Of a DNA stretch of 64,000 nt, positions 52,682 through 60,810 are shown in pieces; positions within the stretch are counted from its first letter, which is position 1, and every line of letters begins with the position of its first letter. The notes beneath the pieces were generated by a model. That model was not told the DNA's origin. It was given only the letters and a program-made list of their open reading frames with translations, and made no database searches. The position numbers and the translations under genes are program-made. The stretch lies in NCBI RefSeq assembly GCF_024127895.1, contig NZ_JAMYBK010000008.1:62001-126000 (forward strand), written 5' to 3'. The stretch is from Pseudomonas guariconensis (GTDB lineage Bacteria; Pseudomonadota; Gammaproteobacteria; Pseudomonadales; Pseudomonadaceae).

Positions 52682-53728
52682 ATGCCCTCGCTGACCGAAC
52701 CTGCTGTGCTTGCTCCCACCCCCGTAGTGCCCGAAACCGATATTGCCCATGACAGCGACCCTCAGGTACGCCAGGCCTTTCGCCGTGCGCTGCGCCTGAT
52801 GGAGCGCGGCATCGCCGTGTTGATCCGCGGCGAAACTGGCACCGGCAAGGAAATTCTTGCCCGCGCCCTGCATGCCCACAGCCAGCGCCGTGCCGCGCAA
52901 CTGGTGGCGCTCAACTGTGCGTCGATCCCGCAAACCCTGATCGAGAGCGAGCTGTTCGGCTATACCCGCGGCGCTTTCTCCGGGGCGCTGCCTGGCGGCA
53001 AGAAGGGCAAGGTGCAACAGGCCGACGGCGGTACGCTGTTTCTCGATGAGATCGGTGACATGCCCTACGAGCAGCAGACCCGCCTGCTGCGGGTGATCGC
53101 CGAGCGCGAGGTCACCCCGTTGGGCGGCGAGCGCAGCCTGCCGGTGAACTTCGCGCTGGTCTGTGCGACTCACCAGGACCTTGCGGCCCGGGTCGCCGAT
53201 GGCAGCTTCCGCGAGGACCTGTTCTATCGTATCGCCACCGGCGTCGTGCACTTGCCGCCGTTGCGCGAGCGCAGCGACCGTGGCGAGTTGTTGTGCAACA
53301 TGGTCGCCCACGAGTTGCCCGGCCGCGATCCACGCCAGGTGATCAGCGCTGAAGCATGGTCGTTGCTGTTGAGCCATGCCTGGCCCGGCAACCTGCGGCA
53401 GATGCGCGCCGTGGTGCGCTACGCCTGCGCGGTGATGGAAGGCACGCGAATCCAGCGTGGCGACCTGCCGGTAGATTTCCTGGCGCAACTGGGCGGCACT
53501 GCCATCGTGCCCCGGCCAGCGCTGCCGAACGTCACGCCAATCCGCCCGCAGCGCTCGGGCGACGAGCGTGCCAGCGTGCTCGAGGTGCTGCAGGCCTGTC
53601 GTTGGAACATGTCTGCCGCGGCCCGTGAGCTGGGTATCTGCCGGCCGTCGTTATATCGGGTATTGCGACGCCTGGATATCCCGCCGCTCAAGGAGCAATT
53701 GGCACTCGGTGCCTGCCGCAGCGCCTGA
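52682..53728 (+). CDS. Sigma-54-dependent activator without sensor domain (AcoR-like AAA+)
   Basis: 348 residues. Only about 25 residues precede the AAA+ domain, so no receiver, GAF or PAS domain is present. Walker A GETGTGKE (50-57), the sigma-54 contact loop GAFSGA (97-102, Ser for the usual Thr), Walker B GGTLFLDEIGDM, and FREDLFYRI with the Arg finger are intact. The C-terminus has a Fis-type helix-turn-helix (MSAAARELGICRPSLYRVLRRL). ATG at 52682 follows AAGGTG; a GTG three codons earlier is possible. It most likely drives the two divergent sigma-54 promoters of this block. Confidence 0.93.
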   Translation: MPSLTEPAVLAPTPVVPETDIAHDSDPQVRQAFRRALRLMERGIAVLIRGETGTGKEILARALHAHSQRRAAQLVALNCASIPQTLIESELFGYTRGAFSGALPGGKKGKVQQADGGTLFLDEIGDMPYEQQTRLLRVIAEREVTPLGGERSLPVNFALVCATHQDLAARVADGSFREDLFYRIATGVVHLPPLRERSDRGELLCNMVAHELPGRDPRQVISAEAWSLLLSHAWPGNLRQMRAVVRYACAVMEGTRIQRGDLPVDFLAQLGGTAIVPRPALPNVTPIRPQRSGDERASVLEVLQACRWNMSAAARELGICRPSLYRVLRRLDIPPLKEQLALGACRSA

Positions 53729-53758
53729 TCCATCGTTATCGCTGTTTTTACATCATGC

Positions 53759-53777
53759 CCCCTGGGATGCAGGGGGT
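53759..53777 (+). other. Stem-loop without T-run
   Basis: CCCCCTG, about five bases, CAGGGGG, located between the activator and the second SDR gene. There is no T-run after it, so it is not a convincing terminator. Confidence 0.35.
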
Positions 53778-53812
53778 GGGCCTGGCTTCGTCCACATCAA
53801 GGGAAAACAACT

Positions 53813-54595
53813 ATGAATGCCCCTGTTGTCTATGCACCTCTGAACTTCACCTTGGCCAACCGCACCGCGCTGGTCACTGGTGCTGCGCGCGGCATCGGCT
53901 ACGCCATCGCCGTGGCGCTTGGCCACTGCGGTGCGCGGGTGGCCCTGGCCGACCTCGACCCGGAAGCCGTCGAGCGTGCCGCCGGCCTATTGCGTGAACA
54001 AGGTATCCAGGCGCTTGGATTGGGTGTGGATGTGGCCGACGAGGAGCAGGTGCGGGCCATGGTCGATCAGGTCGAGCGGCGCTTGGGCGGGGTCGATATC
54101 CTGGTCAACAACGCCGGCATCGTTTCCACTGCACCGCTGCTGGAGTTGACGACCGAGGAGTGGAACCGGGTCATGGCGATTGATCTCAATAGCGTGTTCT
54201 TCTGCGTCAAGGCGGTGCTGCCGGGGATGATGGCACGACGCGGCGGGCGCATCATCAACATTGCCTCGGTTGCCGGCAAGCGTGGCGGCGGGTTGTTGGG
54301 CAACAGCTGCTACGCGGCGGCCAAGGGCGCGGTGATTGCGCTGACCAAGGGCCTGGCGCGTGAGGCCGGGCCCTTCGATGTGACCGTCAATGCGGTTTCG
54401 CCAGCATTGACGGACACCGAGATGACCAGCGTGCTGGCGCCCCAGGCCCGGGCCCAGGTGCTGGCCCAGATGCCGCTGGGGCGCGCCGGCACGCCGCGAG
54501 ACATTGCGGCGGCGGTGTGTTTCCTGTCATCGGCGGAGGCGGGATTCGTCACCGGCGAGATCATGGATGTGGATGGCGGCTTCATGCGCGATTGA
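53813..54595 (+). CDS. Short-chain dehydrogenase/reductase (FabG-like)
   Basis: 260 residues, classical SDR: TGAARGIGYAIAVALG near residue 22, NNAGIVST, NIASVAGK, catalytic YAAAKGAV, and GEIMDVDGGF. The Asp-Leu pair after strand two (VALADLDPEA) indicates NAD. Clear GGGAAAA upstream. It follows the sigma-54 activator by 84 bases and is probably a further enzyme of the block, for instance a hydroxyacyl or diol oxidation. No sigma-54 promoter is seen in front of it. Confidence 0.92.
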   Translation: MNAPVVYAPLNFTLANRTALVTGAARGIGYAIAVALGHCGARVALADLDPEAVERAAGLLREQGIQALGLGVDVADEEQVRAMVDQVERRLGGVDILVNNAGIVSTAPLLELTTEEWNRVMAIDLNSVFFCVKAVLPGMMARRGGRIINIASVAGKRGGGLLGNSCYAAAKGAVIALTKGLAREAGPFDVTVNAVSPALTDTEMTSVLAPQARAQVLAQMPLGRAGTPRDIAAAVCFLSSAEAGFVTGEIMDVDGGFMRD

Positions 54596-54628
54596 CGCGC
54601 GACAAGTCCTTCGGCCAGAACAGAAATT

Positions 54629-55591
54629 TCAACGACCCTGCCAGATACCACGGCCTGGCAGGCGCTCGCGGTCATGCGCCAGGTTGAAATCCTGCAGCGG
54701 CCCCTTGGGCACGATGCCGTTCGGGTTGATGGTCTTGTGGCTCATGTAGTAGTGCTTCTGGATATGCGCCATGTTCACCGTTGCCGCCACCCCTGGCCAC
54801 TGATACAGCTCGCGCAACCAGTTGGACAGGTTCGGGTGGTCGGCGAGCCGGCGCAGGTTGCACTTGAAGTGGCCGTGGTACACCGCGTCGAAGCGCACCA
54901 GGGTGGTGAACAGGCGTACATCGGCCTCGGTCAGGTACTCGCCAGCCAGGTAACGCTGGCGGCTTAGCAGCTGTTCCAGATGATCCAACTCGTTGAACAC
55001 GTCGTCGAACGCGGCCTCGTAGGCCTCCTGTGTCGTGGCGAAGCCCGCACGGTAGACGCCGTTGTTCACCGCCGGGTAGATACGTTCGTTGAGCGTATCG
55101 ATGGTCGCACGCAGCGGCTCGGGGTAGAGGTCCAGGCGGTTGCCGGTCAGTTCGTCGAAGGCACTGTTGAAGATGCGGATGATCTCGGCCGACTCGTTGT
55201 TGACGATACGCTGTTCCTGCTTGTCCCACAGCACCGGTACGGTCACGCGCCCGGTATAGTGCGGGTCGTCCTGGGTATAGCGCTGGTGCAGGTACTGGAG
55301 GTCGTCCAGCTGATCGCCCGTGGAGCCCTGTTGCTGGTCGAAGGTCCAGCCTTGCTCGCCCATCAACCAACTGACCACCGACACGTCGATCAGCGGCTCC
55401 AGGCCCTTGAGGGCGCGAAAGATCAGGGTGCGGTGCGCCCAGGGGCAGGCCAGCGACACATACAGGTGGTAGCGCCCGGCTTCGGCGGCGGGCAGCGGGT
55501 TGCGGCGCTGGGCATTCTCGCGCTGGAAGGCGCCGTCCTTGCTGTTCTGGTACCACTGGTCATGCCAGCGGCCGTCGATCAAAAGGCCCAT
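54629..55591 (-). CDS. Glutathionyl-hydroquinone reductase (Xi-class GST, YqjG type)
   Basis: 320 residues. The catalytic Cys lies in SLACPWAHRTLI (about residue 51), the Xi-class CPWAHR signature, with an N-terminal thioredoxin-like domain and a C-terminal helical domain ending in HYYMSHKTINPNGIVPKGP. It reduces S-glutathionyl-hydroquinones with glutathione. Start at MGLLIDGRWHDQW; upstream in-frame residues are not conserved. Single gene, convergent with the second SDR. Confidence 0.93.
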   Translation of the reverse strand: MGLLIDGRWHDQWYQNSKDGAFQRENAQRRNPLPAAEAGRYHLYVSLACPWAHRTLIFRALKGLEPLIDVSVVSWLMGEQGWTFDQQQGSTGDQLDDLQYLHQRYTQDDPHYTGRVTVPVLWDKQEQRIVNNESAEIIRIFNSAFDELTGNRLDLYPEPLRATIDTLNERIYPAVNNGVYRAGFATTQEAYEAAFDDVFNELDHLEQLLSRQRYLAGEYLTEADVRLFTTLVRFDAVYHGHFKCNLRRLADHPNLSNWLRELYQWPGVAATVNMAHIQKHYYMSHKTINPNGIVPKGPLQDFNLAHDRERLPGRGIWQGR

Positions 55592-55687
55592 GGTGAGCTC
55601 CTCGGAACACAATCGTTGGTCGTTGGAGCCCAGTCTAGGCAAAAGCGTTCGAATGAATAGCGCAAAGACTGCACTGATCGGATCGAA

Positions 55688-56689
55688 TTATTCGATGTTC
55701 TTGCGACCCGCCCAGTAGCCGCGAGCCGTCTCGAAGGCCGTTTCACGCTCCTGGCCAAGCCCGCGCAGGGCCAGGGCCATGGTCGCCACCACGGCCAACT
55801 CGCCGTAGCTGTCCCCGGCCTCGCCGCGCCATACCGTCAGCAGGTGCTCCGGCTGCAGGCTGGCCGGCTTGACATGCCGCTGGGCGCTCAGCGCTGGCCA
55901 TTCCTCATCCCAGGCTTCGCCGCCCGTGGTGCCATAGAGATGACTGGCCACGTCCGGGTTGATCTCGATTTCGCCACCATCGCCCTTGATGACTACGCTA
56001 TGGTCGCCGAGCAGGCGGCTGGCTTCGCGGTGCACCGCCTGGTAGCCAGGGTGGAAGATGCTCTGCAGGCCGCAGCGCGCATTCAGCGGGTTGAGCACCC
56101 GGGCCAGGGAGTGGATCGGCGAGCGCAGGCCGAGGGTGTTGCGCAGGTCGATCATCCGTTGCAGCGGCGGGGCCCAGTCCTGCAATGGAGCGAACGCCAG
56201 GCGGCGCTCGTCCAGGGCATTGGCCACCGACGGCCAGTCGCGGCACAGGGGGATCTCCAGCAGGGCCAGCAACTGCTCGGTGTACAGCCGCCCGGCGGTA
56301 TGCGCGCCACCGCCGTGAAGGAGGATACGCACGCCGTTGCCGGCCAGGCACTTGGCCGCCAGCAGGTACCAGGGCAGGTGGCGCTTCTTGCCGGCGTAGC
56401 TGGGCCAGTCCAGGTCCACGGCGATATTCGGGGCTTGCAGCTGGGCACGCAGGGCCTCGGTGAAGCCGGCCAGCTCTTCGGCGCTTTCTTCCTTGTGCCG
56501 CAGGAGCATGAGGAAGGCGCCGAGCTGGGTATCCTCGACCTTGCCCTCCAGCAGCAGGGTCATGGCTGCGCGGGCTTCTTCACGGGTCAGGCCGCGGGCA
56601 CCACGCTTGCCTTTGCCGAGGATGCGCACGAATTCGGCGAAGGGGTGCTCGGCCGGGGTTTCCAGGGTCAGCGGTCGGGGTTCGGTCAT
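55688..56689 (-). CDS. ybiB: YbiB/TrpD2-type glycosyltransferase family 3-like protein
   Basis: 333 residues, related to anthranilate phosphoribosyltransferase: an N-terminal helical domain (LTREEARAAMTLLLEGKVEDTQLGAFLMLLRHK) and a catalytic fold with HGGGAHTAGRLYTEQLL. The TrpD PRPP-binding GTGGD is not preserved; YbiB proteins are reported to bind nucleic acids instead. The start overlaps the tusE stop by four bases, placing it in the tus transcript. Confidence 0.9.
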   Translation of the reverse strand: MTEPRPLTLETPAEHPFAEFVRILGKGKRGARGLTREEARAAMTLLLEGKVEDTQLGAFLMLLRHKEESAEELAGFTEALRAQLQAPNIAVDLDWPSYAGKKRHLPWYLLAAKCLAGNGVRILLHGGGAHTAGRLYTEQLLALLEIPLCRDWPSVANALDERRLAFAPLQDWAPPLQRMIDLRNTLGLRSPIHSLARVLNPLNARCGLQSIFHPGYQAVHREASRLLGDHSVVIKGDGGEIEINPDVASHLYGTTGGEAWDEEWPALSAQRHVKPASLQPEHLLTVWRGEAGDSYGELAVVATMALALRGLGQERETAFETARGYWAGRKNIE

Positions 56690-57021
56690 ATGCAATTGGT
56701 CGGCTTGGGCAGGCCCGCCAGTTTGGCGGCGAGTTTGGCGGGCGTGCCGTTGAACAGGCGGTTCAGGTGTGGGCTGTTACCTTTCTCCGGGCCCAGCTTG
56801 AGCGCGGTGTACTTGATCAGCGGGCGGGTGGCCGGCGACAGCTGGTATTCCTCGTAGAACTGGCGCAGCAGCTCGAGGATTTCCCAGTGGGCCTCGGTCA
56901 GCGGGATATCTTCGCGCGCGGCCAGGGCCTCGGCGACATCGCGGGACCAGTCTTGCAGGTCGACCAGGAAGCCGTCCTTGTCCAGGGCGATCTGCCGATC
57001 GCCGACAGTCAGGGTGCTCAT
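56686..57021 (-). CDS. tusE: Sulfur-relay protein TusE (DsrC family)
   Basis: 111 residues. The DsrC/TusE fold ends with the sulfur-carrying Cys one residue before the C-terminus (PKPTNCI). It takes persulfide from TusBCD and passes it to MnmA. Overlaps tusB by four bases and ybiB by four. Confidence 0.97.
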   Translation of the reverse strand: MSTLTVGDRQIALDKDGFLVDLQDWSRDVAEALAAREDIPLTEAHWEILELLRQFYEEYQLSPATRPLIKYTALKLGPEKGNSPHLNRLFNGTPAKLAAKLAGLPKPTNCI

Positions 57022-57314
57022 AGCCAGGTATTGACCTTGTCGTAGTGCAGTGACAACGCGACGAAGGCCGGGTAGTCCACGGCCTTGGCAAGTTCGCCGG
57101 TGAGGGCGCGAGCCTGCAGGTCCTCGTCGAGGGCGAACAGACGCTGGCCCAGGCCGGCCGCTTGCAGCCGACGATACGGCTCGCTGCCGGCACGCAGGGC
57201 GTACACGGCATCACCGCATAGCAACAGGGCGTCATCGACGCCAAGCAGGCGCAGGCAACTGGCCAGGCGATCATCGCCGAAGGGCGAGTGGCTGATTACA
57301 TGAAGGGTCGTCAT
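57018..57314 (-). CDS. tusB: Sulfur-relay protein TusB (DsrH family)
   Basis: 98 residues, starting TTLHVISHSPFGDDRLASCLRL, with DDALLLCGDAVYAL, as in TusB/DsrH. Subunit of the TusBCD hexamer. It shares one base with the tusC gene and overlaps tusE by four bases. Confidence 0.94.
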   Translation of the reverse strand: MTTLHVISHSPFGDDRLASCLRLLGVDDALLLCGDAVYALRAGSEPYRRLQAAGLGQRLFALDEDLQARALTGELAKAVDYPAFVALSLHYDKVNTWL

Positions 57315-57673
57315 CAGAGCGTCACCACCTGGTCGAAACGGGCAATCAAGGCCGACAGGGCCGCATCGTCCAGCACCTGCACCGGCAGCTCCAGGGCGCC
57401 GGCGTCCAGGCCGCGCTCGGCCAGGCTGTGGCCACAGGCGAACAGCTCCTCGACGCCGAACATCGGCAGCGCCTGGAGGTTGGCGGCGAGGTTCTTCTGT
57501 TGCAGCGCGGCGGGTTGCTGGCCGGCGGCGAGCTGGAACACGCCATCATCGAGGAACAGCATGCCCAGGGGCAGGTCGAAGGCGCCGCCGGCCAGGGCGA
57601 TATCCAGCGCCTCGCGGGCGCACGGGCCATTCCAAGGCGCCTGGCGGCTGATGATCAGCAGGGACTTGGCCAT
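57314..57673 (-). CDS. tusC: Sulfur-relay protein TusC (DsrF family)
   Basis: 119 residues. KSLLIISRQAPWNGPCAREALDIALAGGAFDLPLGMLFLDDGVFQL is the DsrE/F fold. TusBCD subunit. One base separates it from tusD. Confidence 0.95.
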   Translation of the reverse strand: MAKSLLIISRQAPWNGPCAREALDIALAGGAFDLPLGMLFLDDGVFQLAAGQQPAALQQKNLAANLQALPMFGVEELFACGHSLAERGLDAGALELPVQVLDDAALSALIARFDQVVTL

Positions 57674-57674
57674 C

Positions 57675-58067
57675 TCAATCGCCTCCGAAGCAGACCAGGC
57701 GGTCGGCGACCTGCGCCGCCTCGTGCAGTTGACCCAGGCCGGACAGCTCCCACGGTGCCGGCAGGTTCACCGCCGGACGCTGGTAGCGGTTGGCCTCGGC
57801 TTCGTCGAGCACGCCCCGGCGCAGGGCCGCGGCGATGCACACCACGGCGTCGAGCTGGTGGGCACTGATGAAGGTGCGCCATTGGGCCGCCACGTCCAGT
57901 TCGTCCTGGGGGGCGACGATGTTGGCCGAGGCGCTGTGCACCCCGTCCTGGTAGAAGAACAGGCGGGCAATCTCGTGCCCGCCGGCCAGCGCCGCCTCGG
58001 CGAAGCGCAGGGCGCGCCGCGAAGAGGGCGCATGGGCTGGGGAAAAGACCGCGATGGCGAATTTCAT
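57675..58067 (-). CDS. tusD: Sulfur-relay protein TusD (DsrE family)
   Basis: 130 residues. The DsrE fold carries the active Cys in DAVVCIAAALRRGV (about residue 77), which receives sulfur from TusA. HEIARLFFYQDGVHSA is the conserved first half. Start at MKFAIAVFSP, the family N-terminus. First gene of tusDCBE-ybiB. Confidence 0.96.
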   Translation of the reverse strand: MKFAIAVFSPAHAPSSRRALRFAEAALAGGHEIARLFFYQDGVHSASANIVAPQDELDVAAQWRTFISAHQLDAVVCIAAALRRGVLDEAEANRYQRPAVNLPAPWELSGLGQLHEAAQVADRLVCFGGD

Positions 58068-58104
58068 GGGAAGCTCGTGCAAAGGAATGCGGCCATGATA
58101 AAGC

Positions 58105-58137
58105 AAAAAAGCCCGCACCTGTGTGGGCGCGGGCTTT
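58105..58137 (-). terminator. Intrinsic terminator after the nucleobase permease
   Basis: GCCCGC (58111-58116) and GCGGGC (58129-58134) with six A to the left, read as T on the minus strand. It lies between the permease and tusD and isolates the two units. Confidence 0.85.
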
Positions 58138-58158
58138 GCAGGCCAGGCGAGGGGACGA

Positions 58159-59538
58159 TCAGGCCGCTTCCTTGCCCTCGGGCAGGAACCAGTTCAGCAC
58201 CAGCGCGCAGATGCCGCCAGTGGCCACGCCCGACTCCAGCACATTGCGCAGGGCGGCCGGCATGTGTGCGAGGAATTCCGGCACCTGCGCGACACCCAGG
58301 CCCAGGGCCAGGGAAACGGCGATGATCAATAGCGCCCGGCGATCGAGGCGGGTGCTGGCCAGGATATTGATGCCCGAGGCCGCCACCGCGCCGAACATCA
58401 CCATGGCCGCGCCGCCGAGCACCGGCTCGGGCACCGCCTGGATCACCCCGGCGACGCTGGGGAACAGGCCCAGCAGCACCAGCATGACAGCGATCCAGAT
58501 ACCGATGTGGCGGCTGGCGATGCCGGTCAGCTGGATGACGCCGTTGTTCTGGGCGAAGATCGAACTGGGGAAGGTATTGAACAACCCGGCCAGCAGCGAG
58601 TTGGCACCGTTGACCAGCACGCCGCCCTTGATCCGCTGCATCCACAGCGGGCCTTCGACTGGCTGGCGCGAGACCTTGCTGGTGGCCGTGACGTCGCCGA
58701 TGGCCTCCAGCGACGTCACCAGGTAGATCACCAGCATCGGGATGAACAGCGCCCAAGAGAAGCCCAGGCCGAAGTGCAGCGGCACCGGCACCTGGAACAG
58801 CGCGGCCTCGTGCATGCCAGTGAAGTCCAGACGGCCCAGGTAGCCCGCCAGCGCGTAGCCCACGGCCAGGGCGATGACGATGGCACAGCTGCGCATCCAC
58901 ACCACCGGGATACGGTTGAGCACCACGATGATCGCCAGTACCACGCCCGACAGCAGCAGGTTCTCGCCGTTGGCGAAGGTGCCGTTGCCCATGGCGGCGA
59001 AGCCACCGCCCATGCTGATCAGGCCGACCTTGATCAGGGTCAGGCCGATCATCAGCACGACGATGCCGGTGACCAGCGGGGTGATCAGCCGCTTGATGAA
59101 CGGCAGGATGCGCGAGACGCCCATTTCCACGAAGGAGCCCGCGATCACCACGCCGAAGATCGCCGCCATCACGCTTTCCACCGGCGTACCCTGCTTGACC
59201 ATCAGCGCGCCACCGGCGATCAGCGGCCCGACGAAGTTGAAGCTGGTGCCCTGGACGATCAGCAGCCCCGCCCCGAACGGCCCGAAGCGCTTGCACTGGA
59301 CGAAGGTGGCGATACCGGAGATCACCAGCGACATGGACACGATCAGGTTGGTGTCCCGTGGCGACACGCCCAGGGCCTGGCAGATCAGCAGGCCCGGCGT
59401 GACGATCGGCACGATGATCGCCAGCAGGTGCTGCAGCGCCGCCAGCAGCCCGATCAGCGGCCGCGGCTTGTCCTCCAGGCCAAGGACCAGTTCATTGGCA
59501 GGCGCCGCCGCGCCCGGCACGTGTTCGATGGAACTCAT
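58159..59538 (-). CDS. Nucleobase:cation symporter-2 (xanthine/uracil permease family)
   Basis: 459 residues, about 12-14 membrane segments. The NCS2 landmarks are QHLLAIIVPIVTPGLL in TM1, the QGTSFNFVGPLIAGGAL stretch with the conserved Phe/Asn, SLEAIGDVTATSKVS, and the FAQNNGVIQLTGIASRHIG motif (QNxGxxxxT). Substrate likely xanthine, uric acid or a related purine; the family signature does not decide. Start at MSSIEHVPGAA. Ends at an intrinsic terminator. Confidence 0.93.
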   Translation of the reverse strand: MSSIEHVPGAAAPANELVLGLEDKPRPLIGLLAALQHLLAIIVPIVTPGLLICQALGVSPRDTNLIVSMSLVISGIATFVQCKRFGPFGAGLLIVQGTSFNFVGPLIAGGALMVKQGTPVESVMAAIFGVVIAGSFVEMGVSRILPFIKRLITPLVTGIVVLMIGLTLIKVGLISMGGGFAAMGNGTFANGENLLLSGVVLAIIVVLNRIPVVWMRSCAIVIALAVGYALAGYLGRLDFTGMHEAALFQVPVPLHFGLGFSWALFIPMLVIYLVTSLEAIGDVTATSKVSRQPVEGPLWMQRIKGGVLVNGANSLLAGLFNTFPSSIFAQNNGVIQLTGIASRHIGIWIAVMLVLLGLFPSVAGVIQAVPEPVLGGAAMVMFGAVAASGINILASTRLDRRALLIIAVSLALGLGVAQVPEFLAHMPAALRNVLESGVATGGICALVLNWFLPEGKEAA

Positions 59539-59700
59539 GGGAAAGCTGCCCCGGATGAAAAAAGGAGCGCATTCTACGGGGCTTGGAAGGTTAGGGGTAG
59601 AGGTACCCCGCTGCTGCGGGCAAGGACGCGATGGTTGGGGCCACCGCCAAGCAGACGGACCCCCGCTTAACTGTCCGCCCCGTGATGTGGTTTGCGGGAA

Positions 59701-59745
59701 CCCTGTGGGAGCGGGCTTGCCCGCGATGGGCTGCAAAGCAGCCCC
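59701..59745. repeat. REP element
   Basis: TGTGGGAGCGGGCTTGCCCGCGATGGGCTGC holds the perfect core GCGGGC-TT-GCCCGC (59711-59724), followed by a second short hairpin GGGCTGCAAAGCAGCCC. Confidence 0.9.
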
Positions 59746-59773
59746 AGTGGGTTACAGCGCTTGGCCACTGACG

Positions 59774-59798
59774 AAAAAGCCCGCCGAAGCGGGCTTTT
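59774..59798 (-). terminator. Intrinsic terminator after the YccA-type gene
   Basis: AAAAGCCCGC, CGAA, GCGGGCTTTT: perfect stem with a stable tetraloop; on the minus strand followed by T-rich DNA. It ends 17 bases after the stop. Confidence 0.92.
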
Positions 59799-59815
59799 CT
59801 CGACAAGAACCGCGA

Positions 59816-60487
59816 TCAGTCGTCGCGCCCCATGATGCCGAACAGCTGCAGCAGGCTGACGAACAGGTTGTAGATCGACACGTACAGGCTGATGGTCGCC
59901 ATGATGTAGTTGCGTTCCCCGCCATGGATGATGGCGCTGGTCTGGAACAGGATGCACACCGACGAGAACAGCACGAAGCCGGCGCTGATCGCCAGTTGCA
60001 GGCCGCTGATCTGGAAGAAGAAGCTGGCCAGCACGGCACCCAGCAAAACGAAGAAGCCCGCGGTGATGAAGCCGCTGAGGAAGCTCATGTCCTTGCGGGT
60101 GATCAGCACGTAGGCCGACAGGCCGCCGAACACCAGGGCGGTCATGGCGAACGCCGAGCTGACCACTTCGGCACCGCCGCTCATGCCCAGGTAGCGGTTG
60201 AGGATAGGCCCGAGGATGAAGCCCATGAAGCCGGTGAGGGCGAAGGTGGAGAGCAGGCCCCAGGCCGAATCACGCAGCTTGGCGGTGAGGAAGAACAGTC
60301 CGTAGAAACCGATCAGCACGACGAAGATGTTCGGGTAGCCGACCCGCATCTGCTGGGCGATGAAGGCCATGACACCGCTGAAGGCGAGGGTGAGCGCCAG
60401 CAGGCTGTATGTGTTGCGCAGGACGCGGCTGACCTCCTGCTGCTCGACCTGCTGGCCGTGTTGTACGGCATAATCCTGTTCGCGCAT
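59816..60487 (-). CDS. yccA: Bax inhibitor-1/YccA-family membrane protein
   Basis: 223 residues with seven hydrophobic segments; NTYSLLALTLAFSGVMAFI, PILNRYLGMSGG, and the C-terminal YVSIYNLFVSLLQLFGIMGRDD are typical of YccA/YbhL. E. coli YccA modulates FtsH proteolysis and Sec protection. Start at MREQDYAVQHGQ with AGGAGTG in front. Divergent from tRNA-Ser. Confidence 0.95.
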   Translation of the reverse strand: MREQDYAVQHGQQVEQQEVSRVLRNTYSLLALTLAFSGVMAFIAQQMRVGYPNIFVVLIGFYGLFFLTAKLRDSAWGLLSTFALTGFMGFILGPILNRYLGMSGGAEVVSSAFAMTALVFGGLSAYVLITRKDMSFLSGFITAGFFVLLGAVLASFFFQISGLQLAISAGFVLFSSVCILFQTSAIIHGGERNYIMATISLYVSIYNLFVSLLQLFGIMGRDD

Positions 60488-60611
60488 GGCGACACTCCTG
60501 TGGTTTGAAACGTATGGTTGCAAGGAGCATATCAGAGCCGTCGTGGCCCGCGACACAGAGAGTTTGACAGCTTGTTTCATTACGGTATGATTGCGGCCGC
60601 AAAATCGTTCT

Positions 60612-60699
60612 GGAAGCGTGGCCGAGTGGTTTAAGGCAACGGTCTTGAAAACCGTCGATGGGCAACTATCCTAGAGTTCGAATCTCTACGCTTCCGCCA
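60612..60699 (+). tRNA. tRNA-Ser(UGA)
   Basis: 88 nucleotides including an encoded CCA. The acceptor GGAAGCG pairs with CGCTTCC; the anticodon loop CTTGAAA has anticodon TGA; a long class II variable arm (GATGGGCAACTATC) and GTTCGAATC T-loop are visible. It is followed by an intrinsic terminator and is the probable integration site of the adjacent element. Confidence 0.98.
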
Positions 60700-60702
60700 C
60701 TT
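60640..60702. other. Probable attachment site in the 3' half of tRNA-Ser
   Basis: A tyrosine integrase gene ends 112 bases beyond the tRNA with no chromosomal gene between. Such integrases usually recombine at the anticodon or T-loop end of a tRNA gene, leaving the tRNA whole. The second att copy would be outside the window, so the core cannot be delimited. Confidence 0.5.
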
Positions 60703-60704
60703 CT

Positions 60705-60730
60705 AAAGCCCTGATTATTCAGGGCTTTTT
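60705..60730 (+). terminator. Intrinsic terminator after tRNA-Ser
   Basis: AAAGCCCTGA, TTAT, TCAGGGCTTT followed by TT: perfect ten-base-pair stem. It can also stop the integrase transcript coming from the other side. Confidence 0.9.
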
Positions 60731-60810
60731 GCGTTTTTGAGGCATAGAAAACCTACCCATACGAATGGGGTTTGTAATGGTTTGATTTGTCAGCGCTGAC
60801 AATACTTTGG

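Noticed and set aside
53759-53777. Terminator after the sigma-54 activator
   Set aside because: The hairpin is real but no T-run follows, so read-through into the SDR gene is likely.
53729-53812. Third sigma-54 promoter before the second SDR gene
   Set aside because: GGCCTGGCTTCG has a GG but no properly spaced GC element.
55688-56689. Second anthranilate phosphoribosyltransferase (trpD)
   Set aside because: The PRPP-binding GTGGD motif is absent and the context is the tus operon, as for YbiB.
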